Source: Dipetalonema caudispina
Lineage: Eukaryota > Nematoda > Chromadorea > Rhabditida > Onchocercidae
Direction: 5' to 3'
Assembly: GCA_013365325.1 (NCBI GenBank)
Contig: JABVXV010000191.1
Span: 56,065-120,064, forward strand
Length of the DNA: 64,000 nucleotides
The notes beneath the pieces were generated by a model. It was not told the origin of the DNA, searched no databases, and saw only the letters and a list, made by a program, of their open reading frames with translations. Of the stretch, positions 44,401 through 49,622 are shown one piece after another (positions within the stretch are counted from its first letter, which is position 1; the number at the start of each line of letters is the position of its first letter). The position numbers and the translations under genes were made by a program.

Positions 44401-47400
44401 AGCATTAATATTTAAAACTTTTTTTAAACAAAGTTCATCAAAAATTATTTCAAAGATTTCATTGAATTAAATTGGGAATTTTAAATAAATTGCTAAAATT
44501 GCAGAAATTAACGAATTTTTAGGATTAATTTTATTTTCCATTTCTTACGGTGAAATCAACTTTAACAATTTGTTAATTTCTATTAATTTGATTCACTAAG
44601 AATTTTTGGAATATGTAAAATAACAAAAAGCTAGTAAATTATGCAAACATAATATGAATAAAAGTTATTTTTAATTTAAATATCAAGTAATAATTGTCCT
44701 TGAAAAGTTTCGAATAAAACTATTTCAAGTATTCGCTCACTTCAGAATCTATTTATATTAGCAATATTGCCACTTCCATGCTTTAATGAAATTAAAAAAT
44801 GTTTAACTAAAATTGTTAAAAGATATTGAGGTGCGATTTATTAATTTCGTAAATAACTTTTAAAACTGCTGCCTTTCATTTATTTATTTATATTTTGCAT
44901 ATCATGAAAACGACAATCGATTATAGCAATAATTTAAAGATTAAATTGTTAATTCTTTCGTTAGTATCGGCATAGAAAAAGCAGCTATCCGAGAAATTAA
45001 TTAAGCTTAATTAGGCTTTAAATTCTCTTTTCATTTTTTACAAATCAAAAATTTAGTATTTATCGCCGAAAAAGTATTACAAAAATTGATAATGTATTGA
45101 CAAATCAAAAACCCACAGTAAGGACTGTACTCTCAAAATATTCCTTCCCGAGGTAAGAGATGTTCCCGAGATAATAGCTACATTCTCGAGATATCTACTT
45201 TCGAGATAAGGAAGATCCACTTTGATTTTAGAGGAAAATTTGCATGAATTCGACTATCAAATAATTATGGTGAAAGAATTTTACCTCATTTGTAAATGAA
45301 GAAATTTGGTACAAAAAACAAAATAAAAAATTCCGATAATTTTACAAAAAATACTCTTAGCGATTTCAAGTAAAGTAATACGATTTATGTTGTCATATTT
45401 TTTTTTCCCTCTCATCTTTATTCAATGAACTTATCAGTTATCACTTCTAAAGATTATCAACCAATAATTCTAAAAGAAGCTATCGGCTAAAAAAAAGAAT
45501 TAAAAAACTGTTTGAAAATTATTTACGACAACCGAGAAGAAAAATGTAAATTTTCATGGACGAAGTTATATTTTAGTATAGGATAAATATAAAATTTTAA
45601 ACTTTTTTGATTTTTAACACTTATTAAAAGTGAACAACATAATTATTTCCACCATTATATTTCGATTAAGACAAAAGATAAAGAAAATTTAAAGATTTTG
45701 CAGATTTAATTTATGGTTAGAAGTTGATTGGAACAGTATTCAAAACAAAGAAAATCATTAACAAATATTTGTTGAAGCAAAAACTTTAAAATTATTTCAT
45801 GCATTACTTTTTTGGAACAAATTAATTGAAAAATTTAATTTAGAGGGAAAAGGTGAGATTTTTGAAAGTTTTAAACTAACACGCAAATTCTCCATTGTCC
45901 TGTAAGAATGTATCCGGATCATTGCTACATTTTCCGGAATGTAAAGAAATATCATCCAGTGCTAACCAGAATTGTTCATCATCTTCTTTTTCAACTTTGA
46001 ATGTTATCTAAAAAAATCATTAATGCATGTTGCAAAAATGACCTGAAATAATTGATCATTTGTTGTTATTCAAATTTAAACTTCTACTTTGGAATTTTAA
46101 AATATCAGAAAGTTTTACAGTTTGGTATTAAATTCGTTCGTCAGAACTTCTAAAATTTGCAAGATTTGCATGCTACAAATATTTTTGAGACTTTTTAAAG
46201 ATAAAATTTTACTCTTTCTATAGTTACACAAATTAGAAATATGAAGGAAGAACAAAATAAAATTCAAAAATTAGTATTTTTGAAGCTATTAATAAACTTG
46301 TATTTTCAAAAATAATTTTTATAATGAATTAAACCTGAAATAATTCACGTGAATTAATAAAATCCAAAAGTAAATGACGCCATTGCTTTTTTGGCATTTC
46401 TTCTAATTTTCCCACTAATAAACTATTGCCAGAATCGTAAATTTCCTCTTTACGTAATAATCCAACAGTAAATATACCTAAAGATATAACAATTTAAATT
46501 AACACATAATCATATTATTAAAATTAGAATTTAAAATTTGTAATAGATTTCGATTTTATTCAAAAATTGACAAATTTTTTAAAATTTTGATCCAATCTTA
46601 TCATATTAAAAAAGTATTAATAAGATTAGTACAGAGTACCCCTTGTTGTGGTCATCAATATATTTGATTCGGTATGATAAATTTTTGAAATCATTGCCAA
46701 TTTTTAAAACCAATTTAAAATATTTTGCTTATTTGAAATATTCGACTAATTTGAAAAATTTCACTAATTTAAAATATCATGAAATAATTCGAACCTTTGC
46801 TGAATTGCCCAACATAAATCCATATGCTCAGACAATAATTATTATCATTAAGAATGATTGGCGTCGATATTAACTGACCATAATTCTTATCAAATATCGT
46901 TGATTTTAAGCTCACGAAATGCTTTCCTGCAAAAAATTTAAATAGTAAATTTCAAAATTATTAAATTTACAATTTCAAATAAACTTTAAGTACTGCATAT
47001 TTGATACTAATATTATACCAGTCTGAAATGCTTGAATGATGTCGAAATACCAATCATTCTTTAATTTAAAAAACATTTTATTTGTTTTTTTGAGTTAATA
47101 ATGTTTATTTTTCAAAGTTTTTTTTGAAAAAAAGTGCAATATAATTTTAATACTTTAGATAATTATCGTTTTAACAGGAATTGCAATAGGTTTGACTATA
47201 TTAAACATAATTCGTAATTTTAATTTTAATTTCATTTCAAGTTTTATTCATTTAACCATAAATCTAACGAATATATACCCGTTCGATCGTTTAATTCATC
47301 ATGCCTGCTAGATTCTATCATTTTCCATTGGAGTGGAGCTGATGGATCAGAATAGAAGAAACATTTTTCTGATTGCTCAAAATCGAATCGAAGTTCAAAT

Positions 47401-49597
47401 AGCTCTGATCCTTTCTTTACTGTCACTTAAATTTGAATTTTTTTTTAAAAAATACATGACACTTCAAAATTTGCCTAAAATTATAAAAGTATAAAATTTA
47501 AAAATTGCCTACTATTTGTAGGAGTTCGGATAATTTCTCGAACAGTCCATGCCGATTCAATTCCGTTTGGGATAATTATTTTTACAATAATTTCATAATC
47601 TGTTGCCGGTTGTAAATTATCAAGAAGTACATACGGTACTGTTGATGTTATTTTTTCCATATTTAAAGATTGATATTCACCGTATCTGAAATGGCACAAA
47701 ATATATCACCAAGTATACTGTATCAAATAATAGATGAAAAAGAGCTAAAAGTGAAGTTTTGAGGAGAAATTTTACAATTATACATATCATTACTGCTTAT
47801 GATTCTTATAATGATTAATTCGTAATGTTTACAGAATAATTGTTTACATACATCTGATAAGATGATTAGCTTAATTTTGTAAATAATAAAATAATGGTTT
47901 GAAAATTTCCAAAAACTATATGAATTACATACTTTATTACATATTTTCGTTTTCGAAATAATGATTTGATAGTTTCAGACGGATGATTATAATAAATATC
48001 AATATTTGGATCCGTCCATTGTATTGCAATTTCATTTGGTGAAATTGCTTTTGCTTCAACATTTGTTGGTGCTTGCAAATCGATCAATTGCTCATCTGAA
48101 GTTTGTTTGTTTTTTCTCTTTTTTGAAATCATTATTAAAATTTTCAATTTAATTCAATTTTATAAATAATAGAAAAATTGTTAGAAAATTTTCACTCCTT
48201 TACTTATGCAAAAAAAAAGAAAAAAACAAGGAAGAGTTTTTTTGTAGAATTATTATTTTTGTTGCAACATTAATATGACGTTAGATTAAAGCAGCTAATA
48301 GTTTTAATTAATATAATTCATTTGAAGTGATAAATGGATTGACAAAAATGAACTGTTTGAATGTTGCTATAATACCTATTAACTCGTTAAGCTAATATAT
48401 GTACTTTTTAATTTATTAAATTTATATTTATGTGTAAATATATGATATTTATTTATTATATGTATCCATGAATTGCATGTATAAATATTTACGTTGAAGG
48501 CTAAGATTATGAATATAAATTTGCAAATTTATTCAACAAAAATTTTCTGGAATTTCATTTAATTCTTTAGAATTTTATTTGATGAAATTTTACTTTCCAT
48601 TTACCTAACCAAAATATCCATCCAAGATTTACATATTTATAGTTTTTACCTGAACTTTTTCCTATTTCGGTGGTAGCGGTGAAAAGAACCTTTTCAGAAT
48701 CTTCACCATCCGCTTCATTGTATGCCGTTAATGCAAAAACGTATGTTGTATTGGATTCTCAAAACGACAAAAATAATTAGAAATGGGAATTAAATTTCAC
48801 ATTATATAGTATAATTGATCGTAAAATTTCTTCTTGAGTTGAATTCAAACTTGTTTGAATTTAATTGGAAAATTTCATTCAATCATATTTGTTATTCAAC
48901 AGTTTTCGGGTAGAAATATCAAATTAAAAATTAAAAATTTAAGCGTATATTTTTACTATTTTTGAATAAAGAAAAATTCAACAAATTTTAATTTGCTAAC
49001 TAAGTTCCTTAATTGTAAAAGCATTAGTGTTAGCTCCTTCGATAATTACACGTCGATTTGGCGTCTCAATTCCATATGATATGGTATAGCCACGAACCAA
49101 AATTTCATCAGCTGTCGATGGTGGATCCCACCACAATGTTATGCTATTAGCATTCGTTTTCCAATGAACATTTTCCGGTACATCCGGAACTCGCCATTCT
49201 TAACAAAAACAGTAAAATTATCGTTGTTAACTTTTTTTCCTTTCAATCGATAAATTAATTATAATTCTGTAATTGCTTTACCATTTCTATCTTACTGTCA
49301 TTTGAACTAGTTCGCGTTATGTAATAATTTCCTCAAAGTATTCAAATTTCCTGATATTCGTTCAGTTTTCTGTTTCAGAGGAAAAATTTTGGGAAGAAAA
49401 TCAAAAAAAAGGAATTTGTTGAGAAGTTCAAAAGCAAAAAAGGTAAGAAAAGTTAAAAAAGCTGTGAAAAATATTCGATAAAAATTAAAAGCAAAAAAAT
49501 GAATAATACCTTCTTGTGCAACAATTTGTGAAAGCCAATGAAATGCAATGAGTAAACAAAAAAGAATTTTAATGAAATTGTTGAAATTTTGTGTCAT
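54..49597 (-). CDS. cle-1: Collagen XV/XVIII-like (cle-1 type) multi-promoter gene, long isoform, 3' end off window
   Basis: This is a basement-membrane collagen/heparan-sulphate proteoglycan candidate. I joined 24 exons by splice sites: 49510-49597, 49001-49198, 48650-48757, 47933-48095, 47513-47685, 47279-47425, 46795-46926, 46335-46477, 45881-46007, 24483-24592, 23984-24161, 23501-23679, 22873-22962, 7309-7377, 6989-7018, 6544-6583, 5808-5879, 5161-5403, 4461-4552, 4148-4349, 3939-4069, 3700-3811, 3495-3607 and 54-635. They total 3522 nt, or 1174 codons without a stop. Approximate residues: signal peptide 1-28, FnIII 30-131, FnIII 132-243, MAM 244-420, TSPN 428-635, acidic linker with EGSG 636-763, interrupted Gly-X-Y 767-980, hinge-like 981-1174. 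TSPN plus interrupted collagen plus a GAG site is the collagen XV/XVIII architecture. Endostatin is not visible because the gene leaves the window after a GTAAGG donor. The weakest join is the 21.3 kb intron from 45881 to 24592. If it is wrong, the FnIII/MAM part is a separate upstream gene. Confidence 0.72.
636..3494. other. 2.9 kb intron between collagen and hinge exons
   Basis: Very AT-rich, with an A tract at 2450-2477 and a 10-bp perfect inverted repeat at 2486-2507. Two AATAAA motifs on the minus strand near 3478 and 3464 could serve an alternative 3' end. No exon-like Gly-X-Y or other domain sequence was seen. Confidence 0.6.
2486..2507. repeat. 10-bp perfect inverted repeat
   Basis: ATAAACGTTG, CA, CAACGTTTAT next to a long A tract, in the hinge intron. 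Confidence 0.85.
3495..3607 (-). CDS. cle-1: Collagen Gly-X-Y exon 5, last triplets
   Basis: It reads [20 protein letters not shown] then [17 protein letters not shown]. The acceptor is TTTTGCAG. The favoured donor is GGAGGA|GTAAAA, joining in phase 0 to the hinge exon at 635. If this modest donor is skipped, the frame reads VKTLKK and stops at TAA 3474-3476, right beside AATAAA-type signals, so an alternative 3' end is possible. Confidence 0.82.
3700..3811 (-). CDS. cle-1: Collagen Gly-X-Y exon 4 with interruption
   Basis: It reads [11 protein letters not shown], then a break containing [11 protein letters not shown], and closes with KGEK before a Gly codon split as G|GT. The acceptor is TAATTACAG and the donor AAAAG|GTCAAT. 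The longer minus-strand frame overlapping here is in a different phase and is not coding. Confidence 0.86.
3939..4069 (-). CDS. cle-1: Collagen Gly-X-Y exon 3 with interruption
   Basis: It reads [20 protein letters not shown] then TPGRC and a non-collagenous stretch [18 protein letters not shown]. Interrupted helices are typical of multiplexins such as types XV and XVIII. The acceptor is CATTTTAG and the donor is AAA|GTTTGAG, a common nematode donor form. Confidence 0.87.
4148..4349 (-). CDS. cle-1: Collagen Gly-X-Y exon 2 with interruption
   Basis: It opens with a Cys pair, [14 protein letters not shown], followed by [15 protein letters not shown], a non-collagenous break (LSAQVLQ) and a second run [13 protein letters not shown]. 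The Cys pair could form interchain disulphides. The acceptor is ATAACTTCAG and the donor ATGG|GTTAAC. The plus-strand frame over this exon is its antisense shadow. Confidence 0.88.
4461..4552 (-). CDS. cle-1: Collagen Gly-X-Y exon 1
   Basis: It reads [20 protein letters not shown] then [10 protein letters not shown], uninterrupted Gly-X-Y triplets with charged KGE/KGD repeats that start the triple helix. The acceptor is AATTTTTTCAG and the donor ACA|GTTAGT. Confidence 0.88.
5161..5403 (-). CDS. cle-1: Ser-rich non-collagenous linker exon
   Basis: It begins DHKPSSS with a run of about eleven serines, continues [19 protein letters not shown] and ends near [11 protein letters not shown]. The acceptor is ATTTTCAG. 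The donor is uncertain: GGTG|GTTTGG (end 5161) is favoured as a nematode-type site, and GTGGTT, GTACCG or GTAGAA nearby would also keep phase, with shifts of one to ten residues. Without splicing the frame runs to a TGA at 5027, which would truncate the protein before the collagen domain. Confidence 0.65.
5808..5879 (-). CDS. cle-1: Linker exon between TSPN and collagen domains
   Basis: It reads [20 protein letters not shown] then YPR, a Ser/Thr/Pro-rich linker without domain homology. The acceptor is ATTTTGTAG and the donor CGTG|GTAAGTAG. Phases match on both sides: G|AA on entry, G|AT on exit. Confidence 0.75.
6544..6583 (-). CDS. cle-1: Mini-exon carrying an EGSG glycosaminoglycan attachment site
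   Basis: It reads [13 protein letters not shown]. Ser-Gly flanked by acidic residues is the classic heparan/chondroitin sulphate attachment site, and collagen XV/XVIII proteins are GAG-bearing between TSPN and the collagen domain. The acceptor is ATTTTTAG, with an alternative AG four bases later that keeps GSG. The donor is ACG|GTTCGT, leaving one base. Confidence 0.7.
6989..7018 (-). CDS. cle-1: 30-nt mini-exon, acidic/basic linker
   Basis: The acceptor is TTGGTTTAG and the donor AAG|GTATAA. Read in phase 0 from the TSPN exon it gives [10 protein letters not shown], then EGSG in the next exon. A second AG eight bases downstream, combined with a second AG in the next exon, would instead give [10 protein letters not shown], also in phase and more like an acidic proteoglycan linker. 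The exact edges are therefore uncertain. Confidence 0.6.
7309..7377 (-). CDS. cle-1: TSPN domain, last exon
   Basis: It reads [20 protein letters not shown] then DET, the closing strand of TSPN (G-x-I-Q-x-L/M-x-I-x-x-D-P-x-x-A-x-x-x-C). It is a 69-nt phase-0 cassette with acceptor TTATAG and donor ACT|GTAAGTT. It accepts either the exon ending at 22873 or the alternative first exon ending at 7432, which lies only 54 nt upstream. Confidence 0.87.
7432..8646 (-). CDS. cle-1: Alternative first exon of short isoform: signal anchor, furin-type site, acidic domain
   Basis: A 405-codon exon with no recognised domain. Residues 13-42 ([20 protein letters not shown] core) are a signal peptide or anchor, and Met12 is an equally plausible start (8613). 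NRRKR-W at residues 196-201 is a furin-type cleavage motif. The part after it is strongly acidic, with runs of Asp around 270-277, and lacks cysteine; indeed the whole exon has no Cys. N-glycosylation motifs occur near residues 62, 131, 163 and 168. It ends TTG|GTGAGA in phase 0 and joins exon 7309-7377 across a 54-nt intron. An in-frame TGA precedes the ATG. The open frame continues a few codons into the intron. In the collagen XVIII family alternative promoters give different N-termini, and this fits that pattern. Confidence 0.75.
8647..8690 (-). promoter_or_regulatory. cle-1: Candidate trans-splice acceptor upstream of the 8.6 kb first exon
   Basis: A run of ten T followed by CCAG lies on the minus strand with the AG at 8677-8676, 29-30 nt before the ATG at 8646. 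The leader between them carries an in-frame TGA directly before the ATG. A strong acceptor close to a start codon, with no coding frame through it, is how spliced-leader sites look in nematodes. This is inferred only. Confidence 0.4.
9655..10090. repeat. Decayed minisatellite, unit about 50-60 bp
   Basis: Roughly eight imperfect copies of a unit reading ATTTCTAAAATGATAAAAT, then a variable part with ATATCATCAATTAAGCAAAT and GATGAA. The copies are too diverged to be a recent array. Confidence 0.7.
15893..16157. repeat. Decayed minisatellite, unit about 30 bp, about nine copies
   Basis: Copies follow the pattern TTCCAGTTATCATATCGGAA then TAAGCATGTA, each about 30 bp with substitutions and small gaps. 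Because 30 is divisible by three, the minus strand shows an accidental 10-residue periodic frame. Confidence 0.8.
18544..18595. repeat. Interrupted TG-rich microsatellite
   Basis: TG/TATG/TCTG units, about 52 bp, intronic. Confidence 0.9.
18740..19260. repeat. Imperfect repeat with unit of about 190 bp
   Basis: Three diverged copies share GATTAAATATGAG, TATTATATTGGAATTA, GATAGTAATTAGTAATATA and GCTAATTAGCATTTGC. Some parts (TTGAAATAGATTAA versus TTAATCTATTTCGATTT) are also inverted relative to each other. Confidence 0.6.
19411..19431. repeat. (CT)10 microsatellite
   Basis: Ten CT units within a longer pyrimidine-rich stretch from about 19376. Confidence 0.9.
22511..22830. repeat. Decayed minisatellite, unit about 25 bp
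   Basis: About ten copies of AAAAAATCATGATAAAAATG then AATG, with several altered copies. The array ends about 40 bp before the TSPN exon at 22873. Confidence 0.8.
22873..22962 (-). CDS. cle-1: TSPN domain, exon 4
   Basis: It reads [20 protein letters not shown] then [10 protein letters not shown], matching the L-x-F/M-D-x-A-x-x-L-Y-I-A-x-A-G-P strand of TSPN. The donor GAG|GTATGTTG and the acceptor TTTTTTCACAG are both in phase 0. The next TSPN exon is 15.5 kb away at 7377. Confidence 0.87.
23501..23679 (-). CDS. cle-1: TSPN domain, exon 3
   Basis: It reads [20 protein letters not shown], then [20 protein letters not shown] and FRC. The Q-x-x-I-x-L-L-Y strand and the W-x-K/R-F-A-L-x-I/V-x-x-x-x-V-x-L-Y-x-x-C pattern are highly characteristic of TSPN modules of collagens and thrombospondins. 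The acceptor is a long T tract ending CAG, and the donor is CAA|GTAAGTGG, close to perfect. Confidence 0.88.
23984..24161 (-). CDS. cle-1: TSPN domain, exon 2
   Basis: It reads [48 protein letters not shown] and LESAG, the beta-strand core of TSPN (F-x-x-x-A-x-x-R-x-x-x-x-x-G-x-L-F-A). The acceptor is CCTCTACAG. The donor is either TCCA|GTTTTA (end 23984, used here) or GCCG|GTTCCA (end 23990). Both keep phase and differ by two residues. Confidence 0.82.
24483..24592 (-). CDS. cle-1: TSPN/laminin-G-like domain, exon 1
   Basis: It reads [17 protein letters not shown], then [16 protein letters not shown], the typical entry of a TSPN domain (D-x-D-L-L, then G-F-P-A-x-x-I/L). The acceptor is AAATTTTAG and the donor AAG|GTGATT. 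It starts with two bases that accept a single base from either upstream first-exon choice. Confidence 0.85.
26885..26934. repeat. Perfect 14-bp inverted repeat with inner CCC/GGG stem
   Basis: TGTCCTTCGTATTT pairs with AAATACGAAGGACA around a 22-nt loop that itself contains CCCATTTGGG. Confidence 0.9.
30127..30290. repeat. Four-copy 40-bp minisatellite
   Basis: Units begin TTACTAATTATATTTACTCA and end ATAGAATAATATACTAA, each close to 40 bp, with about 70-80 percent similarity by eye. Confidence 0.8.
32642..32732 (-). CDS. cle-1: Alternative first exon: signal peptide of medium isoform
   Basis: The exon starts ATGATG and encodes [20 protein letters not shown] then [10 protein letters not shown], a strong secretory signal. 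The donor G|GTCAGTG leaves one base, the same phase as the MAM exon at 45881. Spliced to the exon starting at 24592 it gives [17 protein letters not shown], placing TSPN right after the signal peptide as in vertebrate short collagen XVIII and collagen XV. The 778-codon assembly within the window is open throughout. I could not see a clear trans-splice acceptor or core promoter upstream. Confidence 0.75.
37439..37472. repeat. Perfect 15-bp hairpin with TTCG loop
   Basis: AAATTAGTCTAATTT, TTCG, AAATTAGACTAATTT: all 15 pairs match. A run of T follows (TTCTTTTTTG). Intronic. Confidence 0.9.
37904..37950. repeat. Poly-A followed by (GA)n tract
   Basis: Sixteen or more A residues followed by AGAGAG units, purine-rich on the plus strand. 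Confidence 0.85.
38172..38229. repeat. (TG)n microsatellite
   Basis: About 29 TG units with an early TA interruption, in the large intron. It produces a spurious minus-strand His-Thr frame. Confidence 0.95.
38375..38464. repeat. (ATT)30 microsatellite
   Basis: Thirty perfect ATT units, flanked by partly decayed copies (TATTGCTATTATTGC) to about 38480. It is the longest pure tri-nucleotide run in the window and reads as poly-Ile on the minus strand. Confidence 0.97.
39115..39144. repeat. 30-bp direct repeat, copy 1
   Basis: CTACCTGTGAATATCTTTTA then CTTTGCTATT; 29 of 30 bases match 39594-39623. Confidence 0.9.
39307..39460. repeat. AAT/AGT/GAT-rich simple repeat
   Basis: Imperfect trinucleotide repeat of AAT, AGT and GAT over about 150 bp. 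It reads as a Leu-rich minus-strand frame that is not a gene. Confidence 0.8.
39594..39623. repeat. 30-bp direct repeat, copy 2
   Basis: Differs from the copy at 39115 by one base (GAA becomes AAA in the CTGTGAATA part). No longer similarity around it was seen. Confidence 0.9.
43032..43077. repeat. 12-bp inverted repeat around GCATGC
   Basis: AAAAAGCATGCA pairs with TGCATGCTTTTT across a 22-nt loop that carries another TATGCA. Confidence 0.85.
43650..43823. repeat. Decayed minisatellite, unit about 47 bp
   Basis: Nearly four copies starting CTTGAATTAGTTTT, followed by a GACTAGTTTTAGATTAAAAT core and ATAATAAAGT. Confidence 0.75.
45144..45212. repeat. Short CGAGATA-type tandem repeat
   Basis: Four blocks: TTCCCGAGGTAAGAGATG, TTCCCGAGATAATAGCTACA, TTCTCGAGATATCTAC and TTTCGAGATAAGGAAG. 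The blocks are less AT-rich than the surroundings. Confidence 0.75.
45881..46007 (-). CDS. cle-1: Exon 9: end of MAM domain
   Basis: Residues about 385-426. It reads [20 protein letters not shown] then SLHSGKC, the A-L/I-D-D-I-x-x-x-x-G-x-C signature that closes MAM domains. It can end in two ways. A GTTAGT donor after GCGT leaves one base and keeps phase with the TSPN exon at 24592, giving a Tyr codon T|AT. Alternatively the frame reads two codons further into a TAG at 45876-45878. I prefer the spliced form because the donor is good, no AATAAA follows closely, and the phase matches. Confidence 0.72.
46335..46477 (-). CDS. cle-1: Exon 8: MAM domain, part 3
   Basis: Residues about 337-384. 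It reads [11 protein letters not shown], then [11 protein letters not shown] and RELFQ, the G-x-L-x-V strand and the Trp-centred strand preceding the I-x-F-E strand of MAM domains. The acceptor is ATCTTTAG and the donor is CAG|GTTTAATT, a GTTT-type donor common in nematodes. Confidence 0.8.
46795..46926 (-). CDS. cle-1: Exon 7: MAM domain, part 2
   Basis: Residues about 293-336. It reads [18 protein letters not shown] then [17 protein letters not shown], the central strand with conserved Cys and aromatic-x-Y-x-x-G pattern of MAM domains. The acceptor is TTTTTTGCAG and the donor AAAG|GTTCGA. Confidence 0.8.
47279..47425 (-). CDS. cle-1: Exon 6: MAM domain, part 1
   Basis: Residues about 244-292. 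It contains the MAM-type start [16 protein letters not shown], then LQWKMI and a polar stretch ending DRTGKHFVSL across the splice. MAM domains of about 170 residues start with F-x-F-E/D plus Cys and carry a W-x-R/K motif before a D-x-T-x-G segment. All of these are visible. The acceptor is AATTTAAG and the donor ACGG|GTATAT. Confidence 0.8.
47513..47685 (-). CDS. cle-1: Exon 5: FnIII domain 2, second part
   Basis: Residues about 186-243. It starts YGEYQSLN and contains [19 protein letters not shown] (the FnIII E-F Leu and Tyr corner) and [18 protein letters not shown], the domain end. The S-A-W near the G strand recalls the Trp at the end of the sixth FnIII repeat of DCC/neogenin. The acceptor is CATTTCAG and the donor AATA|GTAGGC. 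Confidence 0.82.
47933..48095 (-). CDS. cle-1: Exon 4: FnIII domain 2, first part
   Basis: Residues about 132-185. It reads [20 protein letters not shown] then W, followed by a basic insertion (KSLFRKRK) and the strand-C motif YVIK, completed by the next exon as YVIKYG. The acceptor is AACTTCAG and the donor ATAAA|GTATGT. The open frame runs on past both splice sites by chance, and those extensions are not coding. Confidence 0.82.
48650..48757 (-). CDS. cle-1: Exon 3: FnIII domain 1, second part
   Basis: Residues about 96-131. It contains [19 protein letters not shown], the strand F/G part of an FnIII domain (T-Y-x-F-x-L-x-A-x-N-x-x-G), then a short linker ending GKSS. The acceptor is TTTTGAG and the donor is TCAG|GTAAAAAC. 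The joins on both sides keep phase: A|AA gives Lys on entry and G|AT gives Asp on exit. Confidence 0.82.
49001..49198 (-). CDS. cle-1: Exon 2: FnIII domain 1, first part
   Basis: Residues about 30-95. The frame reads [15 protein letters not shown], then TLWWDPPS (the conserved FnIII strand-B Trp and Pro-Pro), GYTISYG (strand C) and a strand-E segment ending FTIKELK. The acceptor is TTGTTAAG rather than CAG. The donor is CTTA|GTTAGC, leaving one base. The order and spacing of motifs resemble the fifth FnIII repeat of DCC/neogenin receptors, from memory of that family rather than a search. Confidence 0.82.
49510..49597 (-). CDS. cle-1: Exon 1, long isoform: signal peptide
   Basis: The exon starts with ATG at 49597 and encodes [20 protein letters not shown] followed by WLSQIVAQE, a classic secretory signal with a hydrophobic core at residues 8-19 and likely cleavage near IVA-QE. 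The donor is G|GTATTATT, leaving one base. That base completes a Glu codon with the next exon, giving [14 protein letters not shown]. The ATG lies 23 nt downstream of a strong TTGCATTTCAG acceptor. This is the most 5' exon I can find for the gene. Confidence 0.8.
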
Positions 49598-49622
49598 CGC
49601 ATTTTATTGCTATCAATTTTCT
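49594..49622 (-). promoter_or_regulatory. cle-1: Candidate trans-splice acceptor and two-codon uORF at the long-isoform start
   Basis: TTGCATTTCAG (AG at 49622-49621) is followed by a 23-nt leader containing ATG-CGA-TGA at 49602-49594. Its stop overlaps the main ATG as ATGA. The acceptor fits a spliced-leader or cis acceptor. No upstream coding exon was found, so trans-splicing is an inference. Confidence 0.4.

Larger units (their letters stand above)
32733..45875. other. 13 kb of the large intron upstream of the medium-isoform first exon
   Basis: It contains (TG)n and (ATT)30 microsatellites near 38.2-38.5 kb, a GA-rich tract at 37904-37950, a TTCG-loop hairpin at 37439-37472, a 43.0 kb hairpin, a 47-bp decayed repeat at 43650-43823 and a CGAGATA-type repeat at 45144-45212. 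No exons were recognised. The promoter of the medium isoform is expected just above 32732. Confidence 0.55.
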
